A stretch of 64,000 bases of DNA, from assembly GCA_036924285.1 (NCBI GenBank), contig JAYKYS010000005.1:6262001-6326000 (forward strand). The letters run 5' to 3'. The DNA comes from Asterella californica. Its lineage: Eukaryota > Streptophyta > Marchantiopsida > Marchantiales > Aytoniaceae. Under the pieces are notes generated by a model. The model was given only the letters and a program-made list of their open reading frames with translations. It was not told the origin of the DNA and ran no database searches. Positions 48,467-58,891 of the stretch are shown one piece after another (within the stretch, counting starts at the first letter, position 1; each line of letters opens with the position of its first letter). The position numbers and the translations under genes were made by a program.

Positions 48467-48702
48467 TGTTGATATAATCCCAAGCTCTAGTAGATCACCG
48501 CCTAACATTAGCTGGAGTAATTAAGATAGTTACAGTTAGTTAGAGGACTAACCCAACATTAAGATTTCTCTTGTACTCACCCCTACTATATATACATTGA
48601 GAGGAAAAGCCTCTCCTATCTCATTCTTATTTTACTTCCTTGTCTAATCGCTCTCTCTTCTTGGAGTGTGCTCGAAGTATAGATTTGTCTACATGGTGTC
48701 AG
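48467..48702 (+). repeat. short Copia-like LTR followed by a tRNA-Met-type primer site
   Basis: The LTR spans 48467-48693 (227 bp): it starts TGTTGATATAATCC and ends GTCTACA. It holds a plus-strand TATA box (CTATATATAC, about 48585) and a promoter-like CT-rich leader. Directly after it, 48694-48702 reads TGGTGTCAG, close to the TGGTATCAGAGC primer-binding site typical of plant Copia elements. The expected internal region is missing: the sequence passes within about 20 bp into the Helitron-like copy B read on the other strand. No second LTR was found. Confidence 0.6.
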
Positions 48703-48721
48703 TGTAGTAGAGAGCGTGTGT

Positions 48722-51700
48722 GTTGTGGGCGTCGTGCATACTTATCTATAATGGATGGCAATCCTATGTTTGTTGAAGAATCATCTTCAGAAGATAGTTG
48801 TTTGGCATTTTTGAGGAGGAAGGTTCGATCGGATGGACTACTAGTATCTATGAACTGAAAGGAGCGAAAAGCATGATACAAAGGTAATTTTAAGATTGTA
48901 TAGATGGTTAATTGAGCCGTCTATATAATCTTCTTGTCTGGAATTCACGAATGCATTGCTTAACTTTTTTATTCGTGTGGTTACTTCTTGATTTTCCTCA
49001 GTACATTTATTGTTAATTTTCTTCATCTCATTTGTTATCGTATTATCTACTTTTGTTAGATATGATGTACAATATTGTGCCGCAGCATGTGGATCCAACA
49101 CGTATTGACAATCTGTGTTTGCTTGCCAAATTGAAGCAACATTTTTTTAGAAAGAATTAATATAAATATCGGTTGGATGACGTTTTAGATATATGGAAGG
49201 TTTCGATAAAGAATATCTTAAAGCTAATATGTAAGTTCTAAATGTTGAAGATACTGATCGAAGTTCATCTCCATTCTAGTTTTGAAAGAAGAAATGATGT
49301 TTGAAATTCTAATAGATTTAAGTTTTATATCTCTCGTCGTTTCATCATCGAGTTCATCGTTAGTTAAAGGATATAGTATTGTCGATTTTGACATGAGATG
49401 CCATGGAAATTGAAATTGACAAGAAGAAGATATTTTTTTATAGGAAGTATTTGTGTGATGATGAGTTTGACATTTGATCATCTCTTCGCTCAATAAGTGA
49501 CGATCAGTACAAATGTACTCGTTTGTGAAAGTTGTTATTGATTCATCATCTATCTTGAAAACAGGAGCATCTTTTATCCACAGTAGTCCGTGATCATGTG
49601 GACTGCCTCTGCTTTGGCATTCAGTTACGAAAAAAAATCAGATACATTTCTCAAAATTAATTGGTTATGTTGAATAAGTTTACGGAAACATTGTGTTCTA
49701 TGTTCGTAATATCGTGCACATGTGATAAGATCTTGTCTAAGAAGTTGTTGTTTTAACTTAAGGTTTCTTCATCGTCCGGCAATGATATATGGTTATCCAT
49801 TTTGTTCAATTTGAATAAGGTGTTCATCAACGATTTCCAGTTTTTTTCGTTCGCAATTAAAGTAATGAAAAATGTAGGTTTTCCTAATTGTCGGATCATC
49901 GCGAAAAATTTCGTCTAACAACTTGGTAATAGTCTGAAGTGAATCGTAATTGAGACAAACAAGGAAAAGCTTAATCTGATATAAGAAGATGTTGCTTGAA
50001 ATCGTCATCCTTGACTTGTTTTGCCGTCAAAGGAGAGCCTTGTAGTTTACTTTTTCTCACTCGAATCCTAGAAATGCTTAGAATTTTCTCGATGCAGATT
50101 TTGAAAAGATGTTTGGTAAATGTCTAGCAAATTTATGAGTTTTGTATAATAATTCCCACGAAGCTAGTTTGTGATACGACATCTTCGAAACGATTTGTTT
50201 GTTTCTTCTGTTGCCAAAAAACAAACAAGGAAAATTAGTCTCCGCACAAAATTCATCTTTGAATAAACTCAAAGGGTGATATCCCTCACTAGGAGCCACA
50301 GTAAGTTTATACTTTTCATTGGCGTAAATAATTTCAGGATCTAAAAAGTTTGTAATAAATGTATCAGTGTTTGTGTTTGGATCATGATTATTTTCATCGA
50401 ACTCGTTATTTGTTTCGGTAGTTTCTACTTCATTGAATCAGAGTTGTTCTTTGGAATAATTCACGTTGAAAGTGCAATCCAATTTTCATTCAGCTTGATA
50501 TTGTGATGTTTGTATAAGTGTGTATCAATAAGATAATATAAAGCTCTCATTACTTTGTTAAGTCGAACGTAGCTTGTTTTATAGATTGATTTTAGACTCA
50601 GTTTTCTTTTGATTTCCACTATGATAGAACTTTCTTCATCGACCATACGTGGTAAATGTGTTTCGACCATGTTTGTATTTGACAGGATATTGATAACACT
50701 ACCTCTTAGATGCCATTGTTGGAAACCATTGTATATATGAATGTTTCTGAATATGACTCGCGGTGAGATCAATCTTTCTTCGACTTCGTTTAGATATGAT
50801 ATCATATTGTTATTGTAAACTCTAGATATCTCAAAGAAAAGAGGTAGTCTGTTATCGTTTATATATCGCATACACATCAAACAAATCCTTGTGTTATCTT
50901 TAAGTTGTTTAAAAGTTATGTTAGTTGTTTCAGCATAAGAGCAAATGAAATCGTAATGAATTTTTGATATATTTTAAATTCTTCAAGAAATCATGTTTAT
51001 AGCATATGTCACCTGAATGATATAAAACATTCAGTAAAGACTTGTAGTAAGTTTCTACGTGTTTTTCTTCTAATGATAGTTTCTTTCATTTTTTAGAAGT
51101 ACGGTTAGATGTGTTAATTGGATTTGTCTTATTCATTATTTTAAATTTTTTATTTTATCAGAAAGTGTTTTTTCATTCTAAAGAGTTGTATTTCATATTG
51201 TTTATGAGATTGTATGAAATTCTTTATGACATCTCTTATGGATAAATACGGATATTTCTGATAGAATAATAAGAGTTCTGAATATAGAATGTTTAATTGG
51301 TGAGAGTCAATATCTTGCAAAGGATGATTTACTTTGGTCTTTTGGAGATTTAGTTTATCTATACCTAGTTTATATATTCTAGTTTGAATAGTGTTTAAGT
51401 CATTCTCATAAGTAGGATTTGTACTTATAAATTTACGTTTTAATTGTACAATTGATACATTAGATGAATTAATCGTAAATATTGCAGTTGTTTCACTATA
51501 TACTCCCATTTGTCAGTAAGAAATTCATCATGAATCAATATGATTGGTTCGTAATGACCAGAACTATCTTCATTATCATCATATAGAAGATTGAAAATAA
51601 CATGATAAGAGTTGTTGTTTGGAAATTGAATTATATTCGTTCCAGAAGTAGAACTGTAGATGTATATATCTTTATGTAGTATGGAGGATAAAGCTAAGAG

Positions 51701-52191
51701 ACATAAAGAATCACCCCACACACCACTTTCTTTTGCCATTTTACCAACTTTGGTTATATATTCATCTACAGATGCAACACTCTCAATTCATCTTCCATTA
51801 AATAAGATATCAATGAATCATGTGTATCTCTAGCTCTTGAGTAGATATTATAAAGTTTATTTTGAGTTTGATTTCGTAAAGATGCGGTAGAAGATTTATG
51901 ATTCGAATCAAACATAAATCTCCTTGAGTATAGATGAAGTCTTCACACTTTTTAAATTTGGACAAATTTTTAGACATCTGAACCGAATAATAGAAGATTA
52001 TGTTTGTTGTTTGATAAACTTAGAAATTGTAATCCATGAAAATTATGCAAAGGTTGTAATCCACATACTTGATTATGATGACCGTAGTGTTGTTCAACTT
52101 GGTATGTCCGATTATGGTTTGATGACGAAGTTTGAGTTCTCTTTCTTCTCCTCCGGGTAGTAGGAGCAAGAACCAAGTGGACCAGAAGCAC
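48722..52191 (-). pseudogene. OTU-Rep protein of Helitron-like copy B, with HUH and Y2 motifs
   Basis: Helitron Rep nicks and rejoins single-stranded DNA during rolling-circle transposition. The basic first exon ends HYGHHNQ. A 90-bp intron ends TTCGGTTCAG, then MSKNLSKFKKCEDF (51977). The OTU-like part has QGDLCLIRIINLL (possible Cys loop), GVWGDSLCLLALSSILH and SGHYEPIIL (possible His). A DUF6570-like segment contains ERLISPRVIFRNIHIYNGFQ and LPRMVDEESSIIVEIKRKLS. The Helitron_like_N part has DDPTIRKTYIF, the frame-shifted form of the MIRQ..PTFF block. The Rep core follows: VTECQSRGSPHDHGLLWIKD (HUH = HDH, 49590-49598), then CQFQFPWHLMSKSTILYPL, then AAAQYCTSYLTKVDN (two tyrosines, 49060-49074). 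The last part, PSDRTFLLKNAKQLS and IIDKYARRPQ, precedes the missing helicase. Several frameshifts and stops are present. Confidence 0.7.
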
Positions 52192-52725
52192 ATCAACTGT
52201 GTATTGTTGAATGTTTTCTACGTTTCATATGTTGTATTAAGTTTAAATTTCATACACTTTCCTGTGTGAAGATGCTTGATGTAATTTGTATAAAATCATA
52301 TCACGTTTCAAGAACAATGAACGTTTTGAAGTATTTATGTATATCTGGTGTTGCATTCATTTTTTTTCAAATTTTGATAATCTGGTGTTGCATTCATTTT
52401 TTGTTGGCACCACGAGTTTTTGTTTGCCAAAGAGTTTCATGTTCTACATATATCATCGTAGGTCAGACTCCGTTTGATCATGTGATATAAACCTGAAAAG
52501 CATCATCAAAGAAAGCGTTGTTGGAAAACTTCATGTAATGTTGAATTTACCTTGGAATATATACAACTAGTATTGATTTACTTTAATGCTTAAAGGAAAA
52601 TGCTATAAAATAAAAGTTATAAATAAAATTTTATATATATTATATACATTAAATTAACTACAATGATAAAATTAAATATTTTAAAAATATCAGATATATC
52701 AAGATAATAAATGCAGAAGATAAAA
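48722..52725 (-). mobile_element. OTU-containing Helitron-like element, copy B (lacks helicase)
   Basis: This minus-strand unit is closely similar to copy A over about 3 kb, from 52725 (GCATTTATTATCTTGATATA on minus) down to about 49795. It then continues through the Rep nuclease region that copy A lacks. It stops near 48722 at an LTR/primer-site junction, before any helicase motif. It lacks the tandem array found in copy A. Formal Helitron ends were not found. Genes on the same strand immediately upstream (52791-53251 and, across a 5.6-kb insertion, 58892-60275) may belong to the same original element. Confidence 0.7.
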
Positions 52726-52790
52726 TAGATCTTGAATTCTTGAACGTTACGTCTATTTGTGTAACTAGATTATTTAGATATAATACGTTC

Positions 52791-53251
52791 TTAGAACTTT
52801 ACCGATGTTGAAAGATTAACTGTTGGAATTGTCGAGCTTTTCGACGATTCTTCCTCAGCAGATGTAGTCTCCATGATCTGTTAAAAAGAAAAGTTAGATG
52901 TTCAATGATGTCATTATATTAGTGGTTTGTAATATTCGATAGCGATTCTTATATTGATGCAATTAATTGTGATGACATCAGTCAATGTTTAAAATAAATT
53001 ATTAAAATTCATCATAATATTTGTATAATTGAAAATTAAATAAAATATAAATTGTATACCTGATCAAATCTACAAAAATCACCGTTTGAGTTAAACGAGA
53101 AAATTCCTGCTGTTGCGATCTCCTCAATTTGATCTAGTAGCATATCTCGATGGTTGTCGCTATCGTAATTTTGGACAATCTCTGTTTCCACTAGGACCGT
53201 TAGATCTTGGAACCAATCATGTAGTGTCGCAGGATTACTCCTTTTGCCCAT
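52791..53251 (-). CDS. small two-exon gene, unknown function, beside Helitron-like copy B
   Basis: Exon 1 is 53251-53060, starting MGKRSNPATLHDWFQDLTVL and ending GDFCRFDQ at a GTATAC donor. Exon 2 is 52877-52791, after a TTTTTAACAG acceptor, reading IMETTSAEEESSKSS and ending VKF with TAA. Phase fits and the total is 92 aa. The protein is acidic, with an EIVQNYDSDNHRDMLLDQIE helix-like core; I recognise no family. It stops about 65 bp upstream of the region shared by Helitron copies A and B, on the same strand. Its start lies only 5 bp from the edge of a large insertion. It could be an accessory gene of the element, or a fragment of a longer gene. Confidence 0.4.
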
Positions 53252-53262
53252 TTAGTATACAA

Positions 53263-56200
53263 GATATCGTTCCACAGAGGATTTGCACAAGTAACGCTGC
53301 TCTAAGTTCTAAGATCTGTTCAAACACACAAACACACGGGTTTTGCCTAGAAATCCCGTCTTCTCACAAAACCACGCGTCTTCCAGACACTCCAAAAGGT
53401 GCTCTGGACTTAAACAAACAACTACTAACTAAAATATCACACAACTATTCACAGAGAAGCTCAGGAAGACACTCTTCCTACTTCCAGGTCACTTCTTCCG
53501 ATCTTCTCGATACCGTCTTCCCGAAGCAATTCTCGACTTCTGGGGGTTCAACTCGGCTTCTCACACCTCCAGAAGACTGTCCTGCTTCACAGAAGTCTAC
53601 TAGCACGGCTGTTACACCTTACTCTCGCACTCACATTCCAACGGGTTAGATTAATCACAGGGTGTATGCCCCCTGTAGCCTTCCCAGGCTTCTGCCTACG
53701 GAAATGATCTTCTTGCAGCACTACAACGACATTCACCTTCACGGAAGCTCAATAGAAGTCTCAGAAGCTCACTAGAAGAAGGTAAGAAGATGAAGAAGAT
53801 GGGAGAAGATGGGGAAGAAGGGAAAATCCAAACAAGAGAAAACAAGATGAAAAGGAGAAATTAAGATTCCGACAGGCTTCTAGTCCGGATCCTGACTAAC
53901 AAACCATCCCTGCTTGTAATAGTTTGGGGAGGAAGACAACAAACATGCGCACAGTTGCACCGTCTTCTACTTGAGGATGTCGTCTTCTGTTGCGGGAAGA
54001 AGGCTTCTTTCTTCTTCTCTTCGCTGCTCCGACTACTCTGTCTTCTGGGATCTCTTACCCATAAGACTGTCCGTACGCGGATCCTAAGTGCTCCACTGGA
54101 CGAGCCAAACTACACTTCCACAACGGCTGACAGTCACCGCCACTCAAGAAAAACACATCCCATGCACAATTGGGAGCGAATTCAAGGAAACCCACCACCC
54201 AGAAGACACGGATTAAGCTTCTGCACTCAAATCAACAATCCATTCCCCGAGAAGAAATCACATTGGCATTGGGAAGCTCACTCCCTCTACTTTCTGCTCC
54301 TACTCCTCGACACACCAGTCTAGTCAACAGGACTGCACGAGGATGCCGTTCCCTGCTCCTAAACTGTCCACCACTTACACCTACATCTCCAAGCCGCTGC
54401 TGATAACCAGAGAATGCAGACTTCTTCCTGCGTAATTCCCTTAGTCTAACATCGAGCGTAGCTAATCTGTCTGCACCGTAGAGTTTGTATGTGTGTGCAG
54501 ATCTCTATAGTGTGTCATGTGTCTAATGTGCTCTGAGTCCGCACCATAAAATGTTTGTGTGTGTGCAGAACTCTCTGCACCGTACAATGTATAGATGTGT
54601 GCTCAATTTCTTACTCTTCGATCCTACTTATGCCGCTACCATGAGAAACAGAAGAGACGACCACCAGGGAGAGATGGGCGCTGTCAGAAGGCTACCACCC
54701 CACATGCAAGCGGTTCTCCTTCCTAATTAACCATCCACCTTGTTGCTCCTACGCTACCTATGCTGCCACATGGTATCCTAACTAATTTTACACTGAAAAA
54801 ACTGCCACCCTTAAGATAGCATGTTCGGTCTTACTAAATTTGGAGATGTCAACTTCGGTTACTATCTACTCTGATTGCTTGGAGGTAACCTCTACCTGAT
54901 CTACTTCTATCGGAGCTCCTAACGCGGCTTCTGATAAGCTAGAAAGCCATGCAGTTACCTCGGGTGTCATTGAGGTGGCTTCCTCCTCATCGTTCTTCAC
55001 TGGCCCTGCTGTCGCTGCTGCTGCTTCTTCCTCGGCTTCGGCTTCGGAAGACGGAAACGTCTTCTGAGAAGCGGAGTCGACCGGTGCTTCCTTGCTCTTC
55101 TGGAGCATTAGCTCGGTACTAGGGACCATGACGACCTCATAGGGATCCGGGGAAGTCACTTCTTCCACGCGGAATATCTAGGAAGACAGCTCGTTTTCAT
55201 GTCTTCTAGAAGACATCTTGTCTTCCGGGGCGTCTTTTGGAGTCTTCTCGGCTTCCAACGCTGTCACCATCAAGTGCACAGCGAGGTCGAACTCCTCCTT
55301 CTCCAATTCGGATCCAGTAGATGGTGCTGGAGCTTGAGAAGATGCAGTTGCGGGTGTCGGAAGCGAAGGAAGATCATAGAGTGTCTTCACTCCTTCTATC
55401 TACCGATCCAAATACTTGAACATGCTCTCCCAGCATTCCACTAACATCGTTTTGGATTCACTGTCCCATCCTCTAGCCAAGATAAGCAACTTCTTACCCG
55501 CGGTGAAGTTGAACTTCTTCCGAAGCGCTTCCACCGACTGTGCTAGCATCTCCTGCGCACGAGCTTCCGCTGCTTCCCGCTGCGTCTTCTCAGCTGCAAC
55601 TCGCACTTCTGCGTCTTCCATGTGGTCTTCTCCTCTGCGAGGACGGTGATCTTCTCCCGCACTCGGAGGACCTCTTGATCGCGCTGCTGTACACGCGCCT
55701 GCAACTCCGAAGCTGCACCAGCTCCTTGGCAGAAGCGGCTGCTTCCGCCTTGTACTTCGCTGCGAGCTTCTCCGTGGTGCGAAGACTAGCTTCCAGTGCC
55801 TCTGTCCTCTTCTTGTCTTCTTCCTGTCGCAGCAAGGTGCGCAGACCGAATCCAGGCTGTAAAGGCCTCTCTTGAGCCTTCGCTCTCTTCTCCAAAAACT
55901 CCATAGTGGGCTGGATCTCGGATCGGAAGAAGGTACTAAACTCCTCCAGTCGTCTTCCTGCGGAAGACAGACTCATCTCCACGACTTGGTCGGAGGTCTC
56001 TACCTGGTCTTCCAGAGGCAAGGAGGCCTCTTCCACCACTATGGTCTTCATCTTCTGCGCACGAGAAGAAGCTACTCTTCCCATCTTATGGGGTAGAAGA
56101 TCCCTTCCCATGGCAGAAGCGGTCCTCTTTACTGCGCTTCCCCGCATTGCAGTAGGAGTATCCCTCCTTCCTTTGTCTTCTGGAGTCTTCGGAAGACTCC

Positions 56201-58861
56201 TTGGTGTGGCAGAAGCGGTCTTCTGCTCAGCTCGGGTGCTCAAGGACTCCTCTGGTGAGTCAGACTCCGATCCCGAATGAATGAATGAATCAGGGATCCA
56301 TACTTCGCCAACTGATCTCCCCTGAGATCCCCCATGGCTACGTACAAGTAACAGAGGAAAGGTGTCCAGTGTCCTCCTGCCGGAGTACCTAAGTACGCTA
56401 GCTCCGCCTGTATATAAATGTGGAAGAATGAGCCCCAGTTGACGGGCACTCCTTCATCCCACATTGCTTCCAGGAACTCCACGTCCTGATCTCCCAGGTA
56501 CCTTGTCTTCTGCGCTTTCCTCTTGGGAAAGAGATGCAGAAACAGCTTCGCCAGAAGTCGCTTCTTCAGCTCCCGGTAAGATTCGATCTTCCACCCGTTC
56601 CTCCCCTGCCTGTCCTCCAAGAAGAGACAAGTTGTGCTTCCGGGCACATGCCACTCACTCAAGATCCTGGGCAAGATTTTCTTCTCGAGCCAATACCCTC
56701 GGTCCTCGAATTCTGACATGTGGAAGGTCCTGCGCCACCAATCTTCAGTCTAGGAAGATGGTCTTCCTCGAGCTACTCCTGCCTTCGCAGATACACGGTT
56801 GCAGGGTGGTAACGCTGCCCACACCTCCTCCAGAAGTCCCTGGTCTGCGAGGTTCCAATCCCATAGGAAGAAATCGAGACCCAACTCTTTGAGGAAGGGT
56901 GTGGCCTCGGCCAACTCTGCTACCCGTAATACCAACCCTCGAGGATGCATCGACATACTGGAAGATCTGTTGCACTAAGCCACACGCAATTACTGTGAGC
57001 TGAAGGCTCAGTTCCTCCCAAGTGCCCACAGTCTAGCTTCTACTTCTCAGAAGACGAAACTAGTCTTCCAGAAGACAGCTACTCCGTCTTCCGGGATTCT
57101 AACAGTACTTCTTAGATAGCTCTCGTCTTCCGAGCTATATCTAAACAATCCTAACTAAGCAAGGCCTCGCATGGATTACCAAGAAGACAACCCACCTTGC
57201 ATTGCATCCTACTTCCTATCAGAAGATACAAGATTCGTGAAACGTAGAGTCCATAACAGGTTCAGAAGATGGTTGCGGGCTCCTGCGGTGACAGTGACCT
57301 CTGGGAAGACACCCGGGACAGTTTCCGATTCAATGTCTTTCTCGGAAGACCTCCCAAAGTCAGGCTTCCCTTCACTGATCTCACATGTCTTCTTCTTCCT
57401 ACGCGCAATCTATCCTCACAACAGACTCAAGACAATTGCACTCTGTTCTTTTGACTTCTCACCTCTCATACACACTCAGAAGAAGCTCACTGCTCGGTCG
57501 GAAGACATGACCCTCGACCATTCTCTCCAGATTCTGCCAGCAAGACTTCTCACGACTCTCTCTTAAGTTCGGGAAGAAGAAAGAATGGGTTGCTATGGGT
57601 CGGACAAAAGAGATCCGAAATGGACCCTCACGTCTTCTCGTGCATGCCAGCCTTTCCAGTCTTCTAGTCTCTCTAGGAAGATGTGGATTTGAGAAGCTTG
57701 GAAGACCGGGAGGCACAGGCCTAGTTCCCGACTTCCAACTTCTCGAAATAACAAAACAACTCACCAGACCACTCGAAATTCATACCAAGCCTTTCTTATC
57801 ACAAAAGCAAAGCAAATCTACTCTTGATACGAATTGGGTACAGTCGACTTCCGAAGACAGTCAAGCTACTGAAGCGTCTTCCGAAGACAGTCTTCCGAAG
57901 ACAGTCTTCCGAAGTTTGTTCCAATCTTCCGAAACGTCTTCTGTTCAAGGTTTCGGGAGTAGAGGGAGGGTAGGGTAGGAAAATTGATAGCTGGGATCTC
58001 CAATTTGAGGGCTAGGAGTAGGGAAGCTCGAATTGAACTCGGGAAGAATCAAGAAGATGTCTGACAGAAATTGGGCAGTGCTTCTGCGTCCAATGTCATA
58101 ATAGGAAAATGAGGATGGAGGAATCGATCGATCAGGCTGCCTGCAAACCACTGGGGAAGCGCGGGGGATACCAACAAAGGCGAGAAGCAGTGGGGAAGGG
58201 GAGAGAACATGGGAAGAACCTCTACTGTCTTCTGTTGACTTCCCGAGCTATCTTCGATCTTCCGCGTGCTTCTGGTTTGGGTTCCAGCTCCAATGCGACC
58301 CCACAAGGCTGCTTCCGCTGTCAGCTTTTGGCTACGTCTGAATTCCACCTTCGATTCCACTTCAGTCACCCTCCAATGTCAGCTTCCGGTTGCTCACAAA
58401 AAACGTCTTCCACCTTCAACAATTCGATCTCGCCTTCTTGCTAGTTTCGAATCGATCTTAATCCTCACTCGATTTCACCTCGCTGTCTCCTCACTCAAGG
58501 CTCATCCTCGAATCGAACTTCTCAATCAAGAAACGCTCCTGCTGCGGGAAGTTGGAAATCTGCTAATGCGCTTCCTGCGCATCTTCCCCGCAGTTTAGGG
58601 GTTTCGACCCTAGATGACCTACCTGACCTACCTACCTCCTTGGTGTTATCTAGTAGGTACACCCACTCTTTTACCAGGTTATGCTTCCGCGGTTGCCGTC
58701 TTTTGCGTGTCTTCCGCCGTCTTCCGAAGACACCGCCGAGAAGACGCTTCTCGAAAGACGGTCGTCACTTCAACTTCAAGTCAACTTCTTATTACAAAAA
58801 GTTCGTAAGATCGTCTTCCTGCTAAGGAAGACGTAATCTTAAGTAACAATGCTTCTTCAGT
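53263..58861 (-). mobile_element. GC-richer, GAAGAC-rich insertion of about 5.6 kb
   Basis: Base composition changes sharply at both edges: AT-rich sequence outside, GC-richer and full of GTCTTC/GAAGAC inside. The string TATACAA occurs at both borders (53256-53262 and 58862-58868), a possible 7-bp target-site duplication. Joining the flanks across it gives a continuous AT-rich minus-strand sequence. The only substantial coding remnant is the minus-strand gag-like protein at 54866-57030. I found no reverse transcriptase, integrase or transposase, and no confirmed terminal repeats, so the class is unknown. It may be a non-autonomous retroelement. Short repeats with TGTGTGTGCAG lie at 54485-54600. 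Confidence 0.5.
54866..57030 (-). pseudogene. gag-like coiled-coil protein of unknown repeat family
   Basis: Consecutive minus-strand frames join into one decayed protein of roughly 700 codons. The N-terminal part (56950-56240) has LELGLD-like and WDWNLADQGLLEEVWAALPP blocks, WWRRTFHMSEFEDRGYWLEK, and then YRELKKRLLAKLFLHLFPKR and VPVNWGSFFHIYIQAELAYL. The middle (56243-55600) is Ser/Arg-rich, then coiled coil (EALEASLRTTEKLAAKYKAE). The last part (55620-54866) has EKTQREAAEARAQEMLAQSV, WDSESKTMLVECWESMFKYL and an acidic Glu/Ala tail. Frameshifts near 55750 and 56750 and stops at about 55400 and 55175 break it. The order, globular head then coil then acidic tail, is gag-like, but there is no zinc knuckle. 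I cannot name the family. Confidence 0.4.
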
Positions 58862-58891
58862 TATACAAACAAGTTATTAATCTTAAAAATT

